A DNA stretch of 64,000 bases from assembly GCA_023399155.1 (NCBI GenBank), contig JAEWQP010000016.1, forward strand, positions 186,001-250,000, given 5' to 3'. Both the position numbers and the translations under genes were made by a program. This document shows, one piece after another, positions 1 through 7,436 of this stretch; the first letter of the stretch is position 1; every line of letters begins with the position of its first letter. Under the pieces are notes generated by a model. That model made no database searches and had not been told where the DNA came from. It saw nothing but the letters and a program-made list of their open reading frames with translations. The DNA comes from Verrucomicrobiota bacterium. GTDB taxonomy: Bacteria > Verrucomicrobiota > Verrucomicrobiia > Opitutales > Opitutaceae.

Positions 1-140
1 AGGACTTCGAGAAGCGCAAGATCGGCTTCAAGGAACTCGAGAAGCTGGTGCTCGGCAAACTCGGCGAGCCCAAGCTGAAGTCCGGTCGCCAGGAGTACCT
101 GGAGAACCGCCTCGCCGACTACATCAGCGGCTCTGTCTGA
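1..140 (+). CDS. xylA: Xylose isomerase, C-terminal end (partial)
   Basis: Only the last 45 codons lie in the window, in the frame that ends with TGA at 138-140; the gene starts before base 1. The visible tail ends SGRQEYLENRLADYISGSV. This closely resembles the end of class II xylose isomerases; E. coli XylA has SGRQEQLENLVNHYL near its terminus. XylA interconverts D-xylose and D-xylulose in the cytoplasm, the first step after xylo-oligosaccharides are cleaved. It sits directly before a xyloside-type symporter and the xylanolytic genes, which supports the call. The identification rests on a short stretch, so the catalytic core could not be checked. Confidence 0.72.
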   Translation, partial: DFEKRKIGFKELEKLVLGKLGEPKLKSGRQEYLENRLADYISGSV

Positions 141-174
141 GCCGATGGTGAACGTTCATCAGCTCTGATCTCGC

Positions 175-206
175 CAGGGCGTTCTGTCGTGTGACAGAAC
201 GCCCTG
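175..206 (+). terminator. Intrinsic terminator after xylA
   Basis: A perfect 14-bp inverted repeat (175-188 with 193-206, arm CAGGGCGTTCTGTC) closes a 4-base GTGT loop 35 bp after the xylA stop, followed by a short T-containing stretch (TCCGTTTCTG). It separates xylA from the downstream symporter gene and is one of the strongest hairpins in the window. Confidence 0.75.
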
Positions 207-256
207 TCCGTTTCTGCGCAAATCCTCCCCCGCCTCACCCCCGACTTCGCCACCCC

Positions 257-1744
257 ATGTCACAAGCCTCACAACGCCTCCCCGTCCGGGAGAAGTTCGC
301 TTACAGCCTCGGCGACATCGCCACGAACTTCTTCTTCCAGTCAATGATCCTCTACCAGACCCGTTTCTACACGGATACGGTCGGGATCTCCGCCGCGGCT
401 GTCGGCACCATGTTCCTCGTACTCCGCCTGGCGGACGCCTTCTTCGACCCGGTCATCGGCGCCCTGGCCGATCGCACGAACACGCGCTGGGGCAAGTTCC
501 GCCCCTGGATCATCGGCACCGCCCTGCCCTTCGGCGTGATCTTCTGGCTCGTCTATGTCGCGCCCGATTTCGGGCCGGCCGGACGCCTCGTGTATGCGTA
601 CATCACCTACACGCTGATCATGCTGGTCTACTCGGCCAACAACACGCCTTACGCCGCGTTGATGGGCGTGATGACGCCGGACCAGAGCGAGCGCTCCAGC
701 GTGGCCAGCTACCGGTTCGTCGCCGCACTGGTCGGCCAGTTCATCATCCAGGCGCTCCCGCTCCCGCTCGTCGCCAAGCTTGGCGGCGGCAACGACGCCC
801 GGGGCTGGGCCATCACGATGGCGATCTTCGGCTCCCTCATCGTGGTGCTCAACATCATCACCTTCCTCGGCACGAAGGAACGGCTCCTGCCGAACCCGCA
901 GCAGAAGACCTCGATCAAGGACGACATCAAGGACGTGTTCAACTGCCGCCCGTGGATCTACATGTTCGTGCTCACCCTGATGGTGTTCACGATGCTGGTG
1001 GTGCGCGGCAGTTCGCTGAACTATCTGATGGCCTATTACATGGACCAGCAGGCGATCCGCTCGTTCTTCGAGGGGATGGGCCTCACCCGCGGGACCGAGG
1101 CCGTGACCGGATTCCGCACGGTGCTCGATTCCTTCGGCATTCTTGTCCAGCCCGACGGTTCCAACGCCGCCGCGGTGGGCCTGAGCTTCTTCATGGTGAT
1201 CGGCAGCTTCATCCAGATCGGCGGTATCATCGCCTCCAAGCCGCTCGCGGAGCGTTTCGGCAAGAAGGCGGTGTTTATCACCGGCGTGGTCGTGACGATC
1301 ATCGCAACGGTCTCTGTCTATTTTGTCGGACCCACGGACATGTCGCTCATGTTCTGGCTCAGCATTCTCTGGCCGCTCGCCTGGGGTCCCACCGTGCCGC
1401 TGCTCTGGGTGATGATCGCCGACGTGGCCGATTACTCGGAATGGCAGACCAGCCGCCGTGCGACCGGCTTCATGTTCGCCGGCATCATCTTCGCCCTGAA
1501 GGCCGGCCTCAGCCTGGGTGGCGCGTTGAGCGCGTGGCTGCCGAACATGTATGGCTATGTCCCGAACGCCGTGCAGACGGAGCAGGCCCTCCTCGGCATC
1601 CGCCTGAGCGCAACGGTGTTTGCTGCGATCCCGATCGTGGTCGCGCTCATCTGCCTGATCCTCTACCCGATCAACAAGCAGTTGAATATCCGCATCGGCG
1701 AAGAACTCGCGGAGCGTCGCAGAAAGCTCGGCACCGTCAGCTAA
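257..1744 (+). CDS. GPH-family sugar:cation symporter (MFS)
   Basis: A 495-residue polytopic inner-membrane protein of the glycoside-pentoside-hexuronide:cation symporter family (MelB/XynP type), expected to import xylosides or related oligosaccharides with a cation. It has about 12 hydrophobic segments, the MFS loop motif RTNTRWGKFRPW near residues 72-83, and a matching second-half motif, DVADYSEWQTSRRATG. The ATG at 257 is preferred over upstream in-frame starts because MSQASQRLPVREKFAYSLGD leads straight into the typical GPH N-terminus, and an upstream start would overlap the xylA terminator hairpin. The enzymes that follow suggest xylo- or glucuronoxylo-oligosaccharides as cargo; the exact substrate is inference. 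A terminator follows 20 bp after the stop. Confidence 0.88.
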   Translation: MSQASQRLPVREKFAYSLGDIATNFFFQSMILYQTRFYTDTVGISAAAVGTMFLVLRLADAFFDPVIGALADRTNTRWGKFRPWIIGTALPFGVIFWLVYVAPDFGPAGRLVYAYITYTLIMLVYSANNTPYAALMGVMTPDQSERSSVASYRFVAALVGQFIIQALPLPLVAKLGGGNDARGWAITMAIFGSLIVVLNIITFLGTKERLLPNPQQKTSIKDDIKDVFNCRPWIYMFVLTLMVFTMLVVRGSSLNYLMAYYMDQQAIRSFFEGMGLTRGTEAVTGFRTVLDSFGILVQPDGSNAAAVGLSFFMVIGSFIQIGGIIASKPLAERFGKKAVFITGVVVTIIATVSVYFVGPTDMSLMFWLSILWPLAWGPTVPLLWVMIADVADYSEWQTSRRATGFMFAGIIFALKAGLSLGGALSAWLPNMYGYVPNAVQTEQALLGIRLSATVFAAIPIVVALICLILYPINKQLNIRIGEELAERRRKLGTVS

Positions 1745-1763
1745 GCTTAACGGATTCCACTTT

Positions 1764-1804
1764 GCGCGCCTGTCCGGATCCGTCCGGCAGGCGCGCTGTG
1801 TTTT
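1764..1804 (+). terminator. Intrinsic terminator after the first symporter
   Basis: The arms GCGCGCCTG (1764-1772) and CAGGCGCGC (1788-1796) form a 9-bp stem that extends inward through a second short CCGGA/TCCGG pairing. TGTGTTTTCC follows. It begins 20 bp after the symporter stop and fits a Rho-independent terminator. Confidence 0.7.
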
Positions 1805-2000
1805 CCGGGTCCGCACTCCTGGTCCGAAAGCCCCGTGGGTCGACTGGCCGCCCGCGGGAACGTTCACCCAGAATCCCGGGGCCCGACGGGAGCGGCGGTG
1901 CCGGACGGACGTCAATCGATTCGCACCGCCGCAGCTTGTCGCGCGCCGCGTTTCCTGAAACATCAGGGCACAGTCGTCCGCCGCTTCGTTCACTCCCCGC

Positions 2001-3293
2001 ATGATTCCACGCCTTTCCCGCATCGCCGGCTTCTTCCTCGTCGCCACCACCCTCGCAGGCGCCGCCACCCCCGCGTCCACGCGAAATCTCTTCGCCGAGT
2101 TGCTCGGCAAGTCCGAGGTGGACACCGCCGCCCGCATCGAGCGCGTCTGGCGCCAGTTCACTGGTGGCGACCCGGCCACCGAACGCCTCTACTTCGAGGT
2201 CGACGACGGGACGGCCTATATTGCGGACATCGGCAACGGCGATGTCCGCAGCGAAGGCATGTCCTACGCCATGATGATCGCCGTGCAGCTCGGCGAGCGC
2301 GAGCAGTTCGACCGCCTGTGGCACTGGGCGAAGAAGCACATGTACCATCCCGAGGGACCGCGTCGCGGCTACTTCGCGTGGCAATGCCAGTTCGATGGCA
2401 CGATCATCGATCCCGGCAGCGCGAGCGATGGCGAGGCGTGGTTTGCGACCGCGCTCTTTTTCGCCGCGCACCGCTGGCCGCAGGAAACCGCAGCCGCCGC
2501 GGGTAGGGCGAGGCCTCCGGCCGAGCCGCAGGAAACGCCCTCGGATCCCGATGCGGCTCGGCGCGACGCGTCGCCCTACCCACCGATCGACTATGGCGCC
2601 GAAGCCCAGGCGCTCCTGCGTGCCATGCGCGACAACAACCGCGGCGGCGGCATCACCAGCCTCTTTCATCCCGAGGAAAAACAGATCGTCTTCTCGCCCA
2701 CGGAGGCTGGCTTCGCCTTTACCGACCCGTCCTATCATCTGCCGCACTTTCTCGAACTCTGGGCGCGCTGGGACGAGGACCCCGCCGGGCGGGAATTCTG
2801 GCGCGCCTGCGTGGACGAAAGCCGCGCCTTCCTCCGCCGGGCCGCGCATCCTGAAACGGGATTGATGTCGGAGTACGCCTATTTCGATGGCTCGCCCTAC
2901 ACCGCGCCGGATTTCGGGCCGGGTCGCGACGACTTCCGTTTCGATGCCTGGCGCATCCTCGCCAATGTCGCGGTCGACCACGCGTGGTTCGGCGCCGATC
3001 CGTGGCAGGTGGAACAGAGCAACCGCGTGCTGCGCTTTCTCGCCAGCCAGGGGCCGGAGTTTCCCGATCAATACACCCTCGAGGGGAAACCCCTCTCAAC
3101 CGACACGTCGATCGGCCTTGGCGCCACCGCCGCCGTCGCCGGACTTGCGGCCGATTCGCAGCTGGCGCGTCCGTTCGTGCAAGCGCTCTGGGACGCCGAA
3201 CCGCCCACCGGCCGCTGGCGCTACTACAACGGCATGCTCATGATGCTCGGACTCCTTCAGGCGGGCGGGCAGTTCCAGGTCTACGCGCCCTGA
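2001..3293 (+). CDS. GH8 exo-oligoxylanase-like enzyme, copy 1
   Basis: A 430-residue glycoside hydrolase family 8 protein most like reducing-end xylose-releasing exo-oligoxylanase (Rex), which removes xylose from the reducing end of xylo-oligosaccharides. An N-terminal signal peptide (about 1-22) implies export. The motif DVRSEGMSYAMMIAVQ carries the presumed general acid, Glu85. Other conserved GH8 blocks are ASDGEAW, DPSYHLPHFLELWARW, the DAWR block with a presumed catalytic Asp, and DPWQVEQSNRVL. Copy 2 follows at 3618. Relative to copy 2, this protein has an extra Ala/Pro/Arg-rich stretch after HRWPQE, which coincides with an inserted repeat at 2501-2581 and may form a surface loop. Substrate preference against copy 2 cannot be told from sequence. 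Confidence 0.88.
   Translation: MIPRLSRIAGFFLVATTLAGAATPASTRNLFAELLGKSEVDTAARIERVWRQFTGGDPATERLYFEVDDGTAYIADIGNGDVRSEGMSYAMMIAVQLGEREQFDRLWHWAKKHMYHPEGPRRGYFAWQCQFDGTIIDPGSASDGEAWFATALFFAAHRWPQETAAAAGRARPPAEPQETPSDPDAARRDASPYPPIDYGAEAQALLRAMRDNNRGGGITSLFHPEEKQIVFSPTEAGFAFTDPSYHLPHFLELWARWDEDPAGREFWRACVDESRAFLRRAAHPETGLMSEYAYFDGSPYTAPDFGPGRDDFRFDAWRILANVAVDHAWFGADPWQVEQSNRVLRFLASQGPEFPDQYTLEGKPLSTDTSIGLGATAAVAGLAADSQLARPFVQALWDAEPPTGRWRYYNGMLMMLGLLQAGGQFQVYAP
2501..2581. repeat. REPIN-like inverted pair inside the GH8 gene
   Basis: Two inverted REP-like arms (2501-2529 and 2553-2581) flank a 23-bp spacer. Each arm starts, read inward, with GGGTAGGGCGA and ends with CCGAGCCGC; only the roughly 9 central bases differ. 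Each arm can fold into a small GC hairpin with a GTAG head, as in REP sequences of other bacteria. The unit is exactly 81 bp (27 codons), keeps the reading frame, and lies where this protein has extra residues compared with the neighbouring GH8 paralogue. An identical 28-bp arm occurs at 46790-46817. Confidence 0.85.
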
Positions 3294-3351
3294 TCGCCGC
3301 CATCGGAGGGCCCGCGCCACGCCCGATCTCGGCTTGGCCCGAACCAGCGCA

Positions 3352-3537
3352 GTTGGACACAGAGATCACACAGGGCAGAGCCGAGGGCACAGAGAGTTGC
3401 CGAGAATTCGGCCGCTTCAGTTCATCACCTCATGCGTGAATCGCTGAAAGCACGATCTTGGCTCTGCCAGAACCGCTCTGTGAACTCCACGATCGTCCTC
3501 AGTGACCGCTGTGACCTGATTCAATCGAGGAAGTCGG
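3352..3537. repeat. Dispersed intergenic repeat, copy A (about 190 bp)
   Basis: This fills most of the 324-bp gap between the two GH8 genes; no gene is seen in the gap. It begins GTTGGACACAGAGATC and ends near AATCGAGGAAGTCG. A second diverged copy lies at 57983-58190. Shared blocks include GTTGGACACAGAGATC, GAGAATT(T)CGGCCGC, and GTGAACTC..GATCGTCCT. The CACAGAG start also resembles the ends of the element at 7226-7424. It contains no transposase, so it looks like a non-autonomous mobile element or a decayed intergenic unit. Confidence 0.6.
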
Positions 3538-3617
3538 GTAAACTGTTAGCAGGCTTGGCTCGCCGAACCCCCGTTACCGGCGCACGAACCTGACGTCTTA
3601 CTCCTGTCCTGAATATC

Positions 3618-4940
3618 ATGTGTTTTCCACCTCCGCCCCTTCGTCTCGCCCTCGCCGTGCTCGCGGTCATCTCCGCGCCGTTGTTTCTCGCCGCCGCCGA
3701 CTCGCCCAAGTCCGGCGAGACCGGCCGCTATCGCAACCTGTTCACGGAACTGCTCGGGAAGAGCGAAGCCGAAGTCGACGCCAAGCTCGAGGCGGCGTGG
3801 CAGCAGCTGTTCTATGGCGATGCGGAAACGCAGCGGATCTTCTACCCGATCCACGACGGCATGGCCTACATCCCTGACGTCGGCAATCGGGACGTCCGCA
3901 GCGAAGGCATCTCCTATGGCATGATGATCGCCGTGCAGATGGATCGCCAGGAGGAGTTCAATCAGCTTTGGAAGTACGCCAAGACGTTCATGTACCATGA
4001 CAAGGGCCCGATGCGCGGGTACTTCACGTGGCACACCGCCTATAACGGCAGCATGACGCGCGACGACGGCACCGAGGTGAAGGGCACGGGACCCGCGCCC
4101 GACGGCGAGGCGTGGTGGGTGACGGCGCTCTTCTTCGCCTCGCACCGCTGGGGCGATGGCGAGGGGATTTTCAACTACGGCGCGGAGGCGCAATCGCTCC
4201 TGCACACGATGATCCACAAGGACGACGATCCCGAGCGCGGCGAGTTCACGCCGATGTTTGATCACGCTGCGAAGCAGATCGTGTTCACGCCGCACCCGCC
4301 CGGCGACGCATTCACCGATCCGTCCTACCATGTGCCGGCGTTCACGGAACTGTGGGCCCGCTGGGCGGCCGATCCTGCCGATCGCGCCTTCATGAAAGAG
4401 GTCACGGAGACAAGTCGGGTGCTCTTCCGCAAAGCCGCCCATCCGAAGACCGGCTTGATGGCCAACTACACCACCTTTGAGGGCGTCGGACTCGCCACGC
4501 CCTGGATGCAGGCGGGCTTCTTCGAGGATGCCTGGCGCACGCTTTCAAATCCCGCACTCGATTGGGCGTGGTGGGGCGCCGATCCATGGCAGGTGGAGCA
4601 ATCCAATCGCGTGCTCGCCTTCTTCGCCGCGCAGCCGATCGATGACTGGCCCGATCACCTCCTGGTCGATGGCACCGTCCTGCGCCGCGGGGAGAAGTCG
4701 CCGGGCCTCTACGCGATGGCTGCGGTCGCCGGGCTCGCCGCCGATCCCGAGTTGGCCAGACCCGTCGTGCAGCGGTTGTGGGACATGCCCGTCCCGGACG
4801 ACCGGGGCCGCGACACCGATGGCATTCGCGAAGAAGGTTCGCTGCGCAGCTGGCGCTACTACGACGGCCTGCTCACGATGCTGGGGTTGCTTCAGGTCAG
4901 CGGCCGCTTTCAGATCCATGGCCCGACGACTCAACCGTGA
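3618..4940 (+). CDS. GH8 exo-oligoxylanase-like enzyme, copy 2
   Basis: A 440-residue GH8 protein and paralogue of the gene at 2001. The presumed catalytic acid is Glu96 in DVRSEGISYGMMIAVQ. APDGEAWWVTALFFASHRW, DPSYHVPAFTELWARW, EDAWRTLSNPALDWAWWG and DPWQVEQSNRVLAFF match copy 1 closely. A signal peptide (about 1-27, ending LFLAAA) implies export. Family members of this type hydrolyse xylo-oligosaccharides of three or more units from the reducing end, which would feed xylose to XylA. It lacks the repeat-derived insertion of copy 1 but has an extra loop (TRDDGTEVKGTG) before the APDGEAW block. A short gap of about 150 bp separates it from the GH67 gene, so co-transcription is plausible. Confidence 0.88.
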   Translation: MCFPPPPLRLALAVLAVISAPLFLAAADSPKSGETGRYRNLFTELLGKSEAEVDAKLEAAWQQLFYGDAETQRIFYPIHDGMAYIPDVGNRDVRSEGISYGMMIAVQMDRQEEFNQLWKYAKTFMYHDKGPMRGYFTWHTAYNGSMTRDDGTEVKGTGPAPDGEAWWVTALFFASHRWGDGEGIFNYGAEAQSLLHTMIHKDDDPERGEFTPMFDHAAKQIVFTPHPPGDAFTDPSYHVPAFTELWARWAADPADRAFMKEVTETSRVLFRKAAHPKTGLMANYTTFEGVGLATPWMQAGFFEDAWRTLSNPALDWAWWGADPWQVEQSNRVLAFFAAQPIDDWPDHLLVDGTVLRRGEKSPGLYAMAAVAGLAADPELARPVVQRLWDMPVPDDRGRDTDGIREEGSLRSWRYYDGLLTMLGLLQVSGRFQIHGPTTQP

Positions 4941-5094
4941 ACCATGGCTGGCGTGGACCGCGTTCAACGTCTAGGGGATGCCGTCGTGCCCTGAGCCGCG
5001 CAGCGCGACACCCTCCCCTGCCTGATTCGTCTGCCCAGCCGCGAGTGACGCGCGCGCCGGGCCCCACCATCCATCCACCCCCAAGATTCGCACC

Positions 5095-7206
5095 ATGAGA
5101 TCCGCCTTCCTTCGTATCCTCTGTCTGATTGCGCTCGCGACCGCCGCGACCGGAATGCTGCGCGCCGACGATGGCTACCGCCTGTGGCTGCGCTATGATC
5201 GCCTGCCCGATGGCGCAGCGCGCACCGGCGCCGCCGCCCGCGTGCAGGTGATCCGCTTCGCACTGCCCGCCGACGCGGCCGATTCGGCGACGCTCCAGGC
5301 CGCCCGAAGCGAGCTGGCCATGGGCCTCAACGGGCTCCTCGGCGTCGCGCCCCGCATCCAGCAGGCCACGGCGGACGCACCCGCCGGGCTCGGCGACGAA
5401 GGCTATTCGCTGCGCCGCGACGGCAACGCCATCGTCATCAGCGCGCGCAAGGACATCGGCATTCTCTACGGCGCGTTCGACTTGCTGCGTCGTATCCAGA
5501 TGGGCCAGTCACTCGACGCGCTCGATGTCAGCTCCGCACCCAGGATCCAGCGGCGCATCCTCAACCACTGGGACAATCTCAACGGCACCGTCGCGCGCGG
5601 CTACGCCGGCGGCTCCCTCTGGAACTGGTTCACGCTCCCCGACTGGGTCGACCCGCGCATCACTGACTACGCCCGCGCCTGCGCGTCGGTCGGCATCAAC
5701 GGAGCGGTGCTCACCAACGTCAACGCGAACGCGACTTTCCTCACGCCCCAGATGCTGGAAAAGACCGCCGCGCTCGCGTCGGCGCTGCGTCCCTACGGCA
5801 TGCGCGTCTACCTCACCGCACGCTTCAGTTCCCCGATGGAAATTGGCGGACTCAAAACCGCCGACCCGCTCGACCCCGAAGTGCACGCCTGGTGGGCAAA
5901 AAAGGCGGACGAGATCTACTCGTACGTGCCGGATTTTGGTGGGTTTCTCGTCAAAGCCAACTCCGAGGGACAGCCGGGGCCCCAGGATTACAAGCGCTCG
6001 CACGCCGATGGCGCCAACATGATGGCCGATGCCCTCGCGCCGCACGGCGGCATCGTGATGTGGCGGGCGTTCGTCTACAGCCATGAGGCCCCGGACGACC
6101 GCGCCAAGCAGGGTCACCAGGAGTTTGCCCCGCTCGACGGCACGTTCCGGCCAAACGTTGTCGTGCAGGTGAAAAACGGCCCGATCGATTTCATGCCGCG
6201 CGAGCCGATTCACCCGCTCTTCGGCGCGATGCCCAAGACGCCGCTCGGCATGGAGTTCCAGATCGCGCAGGAGTACCTCGGCTGTTCCACCCAACTCGCC
6301 TTCCTCGCGCCCCTCTTCGAGGAGGTGCTCGACACCGACACCTTTGCCAACGGCAAGGGCACCACGGTGGGCCGGATCATTGATGGCTCGGCCGACGGCC
6401 ACGCGCTCTCCGTCATCGCCGGCGTGGCCAACACCGGCAACGACCGCAACTGGACCGGACACCCGCTCGCGCAGTCGAACTGGTATGCCTACGGTCGCCT
6501 CGCCTGGGATCACACGCTCAGCTCCAGGGCCATCGCCGACGAATGGACGCGCCTGACCTTCGGCAACGACCCGAAGGTCGTCCAGGCCATCACGCGCATG
6601 CTCATGGAATCGCGCGAGACCGTGGTGAACTACTCCATGCCTCTCGGACTGCACCACATCATGGCCGAAGGTCATCACTATGGCCCCGGCCCATGGGTGG
6701 ACGACCTCGGCCGCGCCGACTGGACGTCCGTGTATTATCATCGCGCGGACGAGAAGGGTGTTGGCTTTGACCGGACGTCCACCGGCTCCAACGCCCTCGG
6801 GCTGCATGCGCCTGAGTTTGCCCGGATCTACGCGGACCCGACCACGACTCCGCAGGAGTTTCTTCTCTGGTTCCACCACCTGCCGTGGGACTTCACGATG
6901 CGTTCGGGTCGCACGCTCTGGGACGAGATCGCGCTCCATTACCAGAAGGGAGTCGAGACCGTGCGTGAGTGGCAGAAATCCTGGGTCTCGCTGCAGGGCT
7001 CGATCGATCCGCAGCTCCATGCGCACGTCGAAACACTCCTGGGTATCCAGGAAACGGAGGCGCGTCGCTGGCGCGATGCCTGTCTGCTCTACTTCCAGAC
7101 CTTCTCAAAGATGCCGCTGCCGGCCGGCGTGGAAAAGCCCGAGCATTCGCTCGAGTACTACATGAATTATCAGCCCGCCTACGTCCCCGGCCGCGACGGC
7201 GCGTGA
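5095..7206 (+). CDS. aguA: GH67 alpha-glucuronidase
   Basis: A 703-residue family 67 alpha-glucuronidase, which removes (4-O-methyl-)glucuronic acid from the non-reducing-end xylose of glucuronoxylo-oligosaccharides. An N-terminal signal peptide (about 1-24, ending GMLRA) implies periplasmic or secreted location. The presumed acid is Glu291 in KANSEGQPGP. The two presumed basic residues are Asp365 in VKNGPIDFMPREP and Glu393 in GMEFQIAQEYLG, almost the same numbering as the Cellvibrio enzyme (E292, D365, E393). The GH67 signatures NHWDNLNGTVARGYAGGSLW and HHLPWDFTMRSGRTLWDE are present, and the length is normal for the family. The gene is followed by an inverted repeat element (7226-7424) that separates it from the GH43 gene. 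Confidence 0.95.
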   Translation: MRSAFLRILCLIALATAATGMLRADDGYRLWLRYDRLPDGAARTGAAARVQVIRFALPADAADSATLQAARSELAMGLNGLLGVAPRIQQATADAPAGLGDEGYSLRRDGNAIVISARKDIGILYGAFDLLRRIQMGQSLDALDVSSAPRIQRRILNHWDNLNGTVARGYAGGSLWNWFTLPDWVDPRITDYARACASVGINGAVLTNVNANATFLTPQMLEKTAALASALRPYGMRVYLTARFSSPMEIGGLKTADPLDPEVHAWWAKKADEIYSYVPDFGGFLVKANSEGQPGPQDYKRSHADGANMMADALAPHGGIVMWRAFVYSHEAPDDRAKQGHQEFAPLDGTFRPNVVVQVKNGPIDFMPREPIHPLFGAMPKTPLGMEFQIAQEYLGCSTQLAFLAPLFEEVLDTDTFANGKGTTVGRIIDGSADGHALSVIAGVANTGNDRNWTGHPLAQSNWYAYGRLAWDHTLSSRAIADEWTRLTFGNDPKVVQAITRMLMESRETVVNYSMPLGLHHIMAEGHHYGPGPWVDDLGRADWTSVYYHRADEKGVGFDRTSTGSNALGLHAPEFARIYADPTTTPQEFLLWFHHLPWDFTMRSGRTLWDEIALHYQKGVETVREWQKSWVSLQGSIDPQLHAHVETLLGIQETEARRWRDACLLYFQTFSKMPLPAGVEKPEHSLEYYMNYQPAYVPGRDGA

Positions 7207-7225
7207 CGCAGCTCCCCAAGATGCA

Positions 7226-7424
7226 AATCGAAGTTAACCACAGAGGACACAGAGAGCACAGAGGCTCGAAAGGGAGGGGATCCCTCCGGTCCTGCCGGCG
7301 TCCGACGTAACCTGCGCCCGGTCTTCCGACGTCTGATCGCTGACTTCTGGGCTCGGCTCGGCCCGGGGTCCCGCCCTACCCTGCTCCGAAATCTGTGTCC
7401 TCCGTGTCCTCTGTGGTTCAACTC
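7226..7424. repeat. Inverted-repeat element with CACAGAG ends (about 200 bp)
   Basis: This fills the 230-bp gap between the GH67 and GH43 genes. The left end contains TTAACCACAGAGGACACAG; the right end is its near reverse complement (CCGTGTCCTCTGTGGTTCAA), with flanking matches AAATCGA / TCGATCT. Inside are a GGAGGG-GAT-CCCTCC hairpin and, near 7352-7381, an arm whose reverse complement starts GGTAGGGCGGG and ends in CCGAGCC, like the REP-type repeats elsewhere in the window. There is no coding capacity. It may be a non-autonomous element or a transcript-end structure. Confidence 0.65.
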
Positions 7425-7436
7425 GATCTCTTCGCC

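Noticed and set aside
341..2179. A minus-strand open frame of 612 codons opposite the first symporter
   Set aside because: His/Asp/Arg-rich shadow of the symporter; it also crosses the symporter terminator hairpin.
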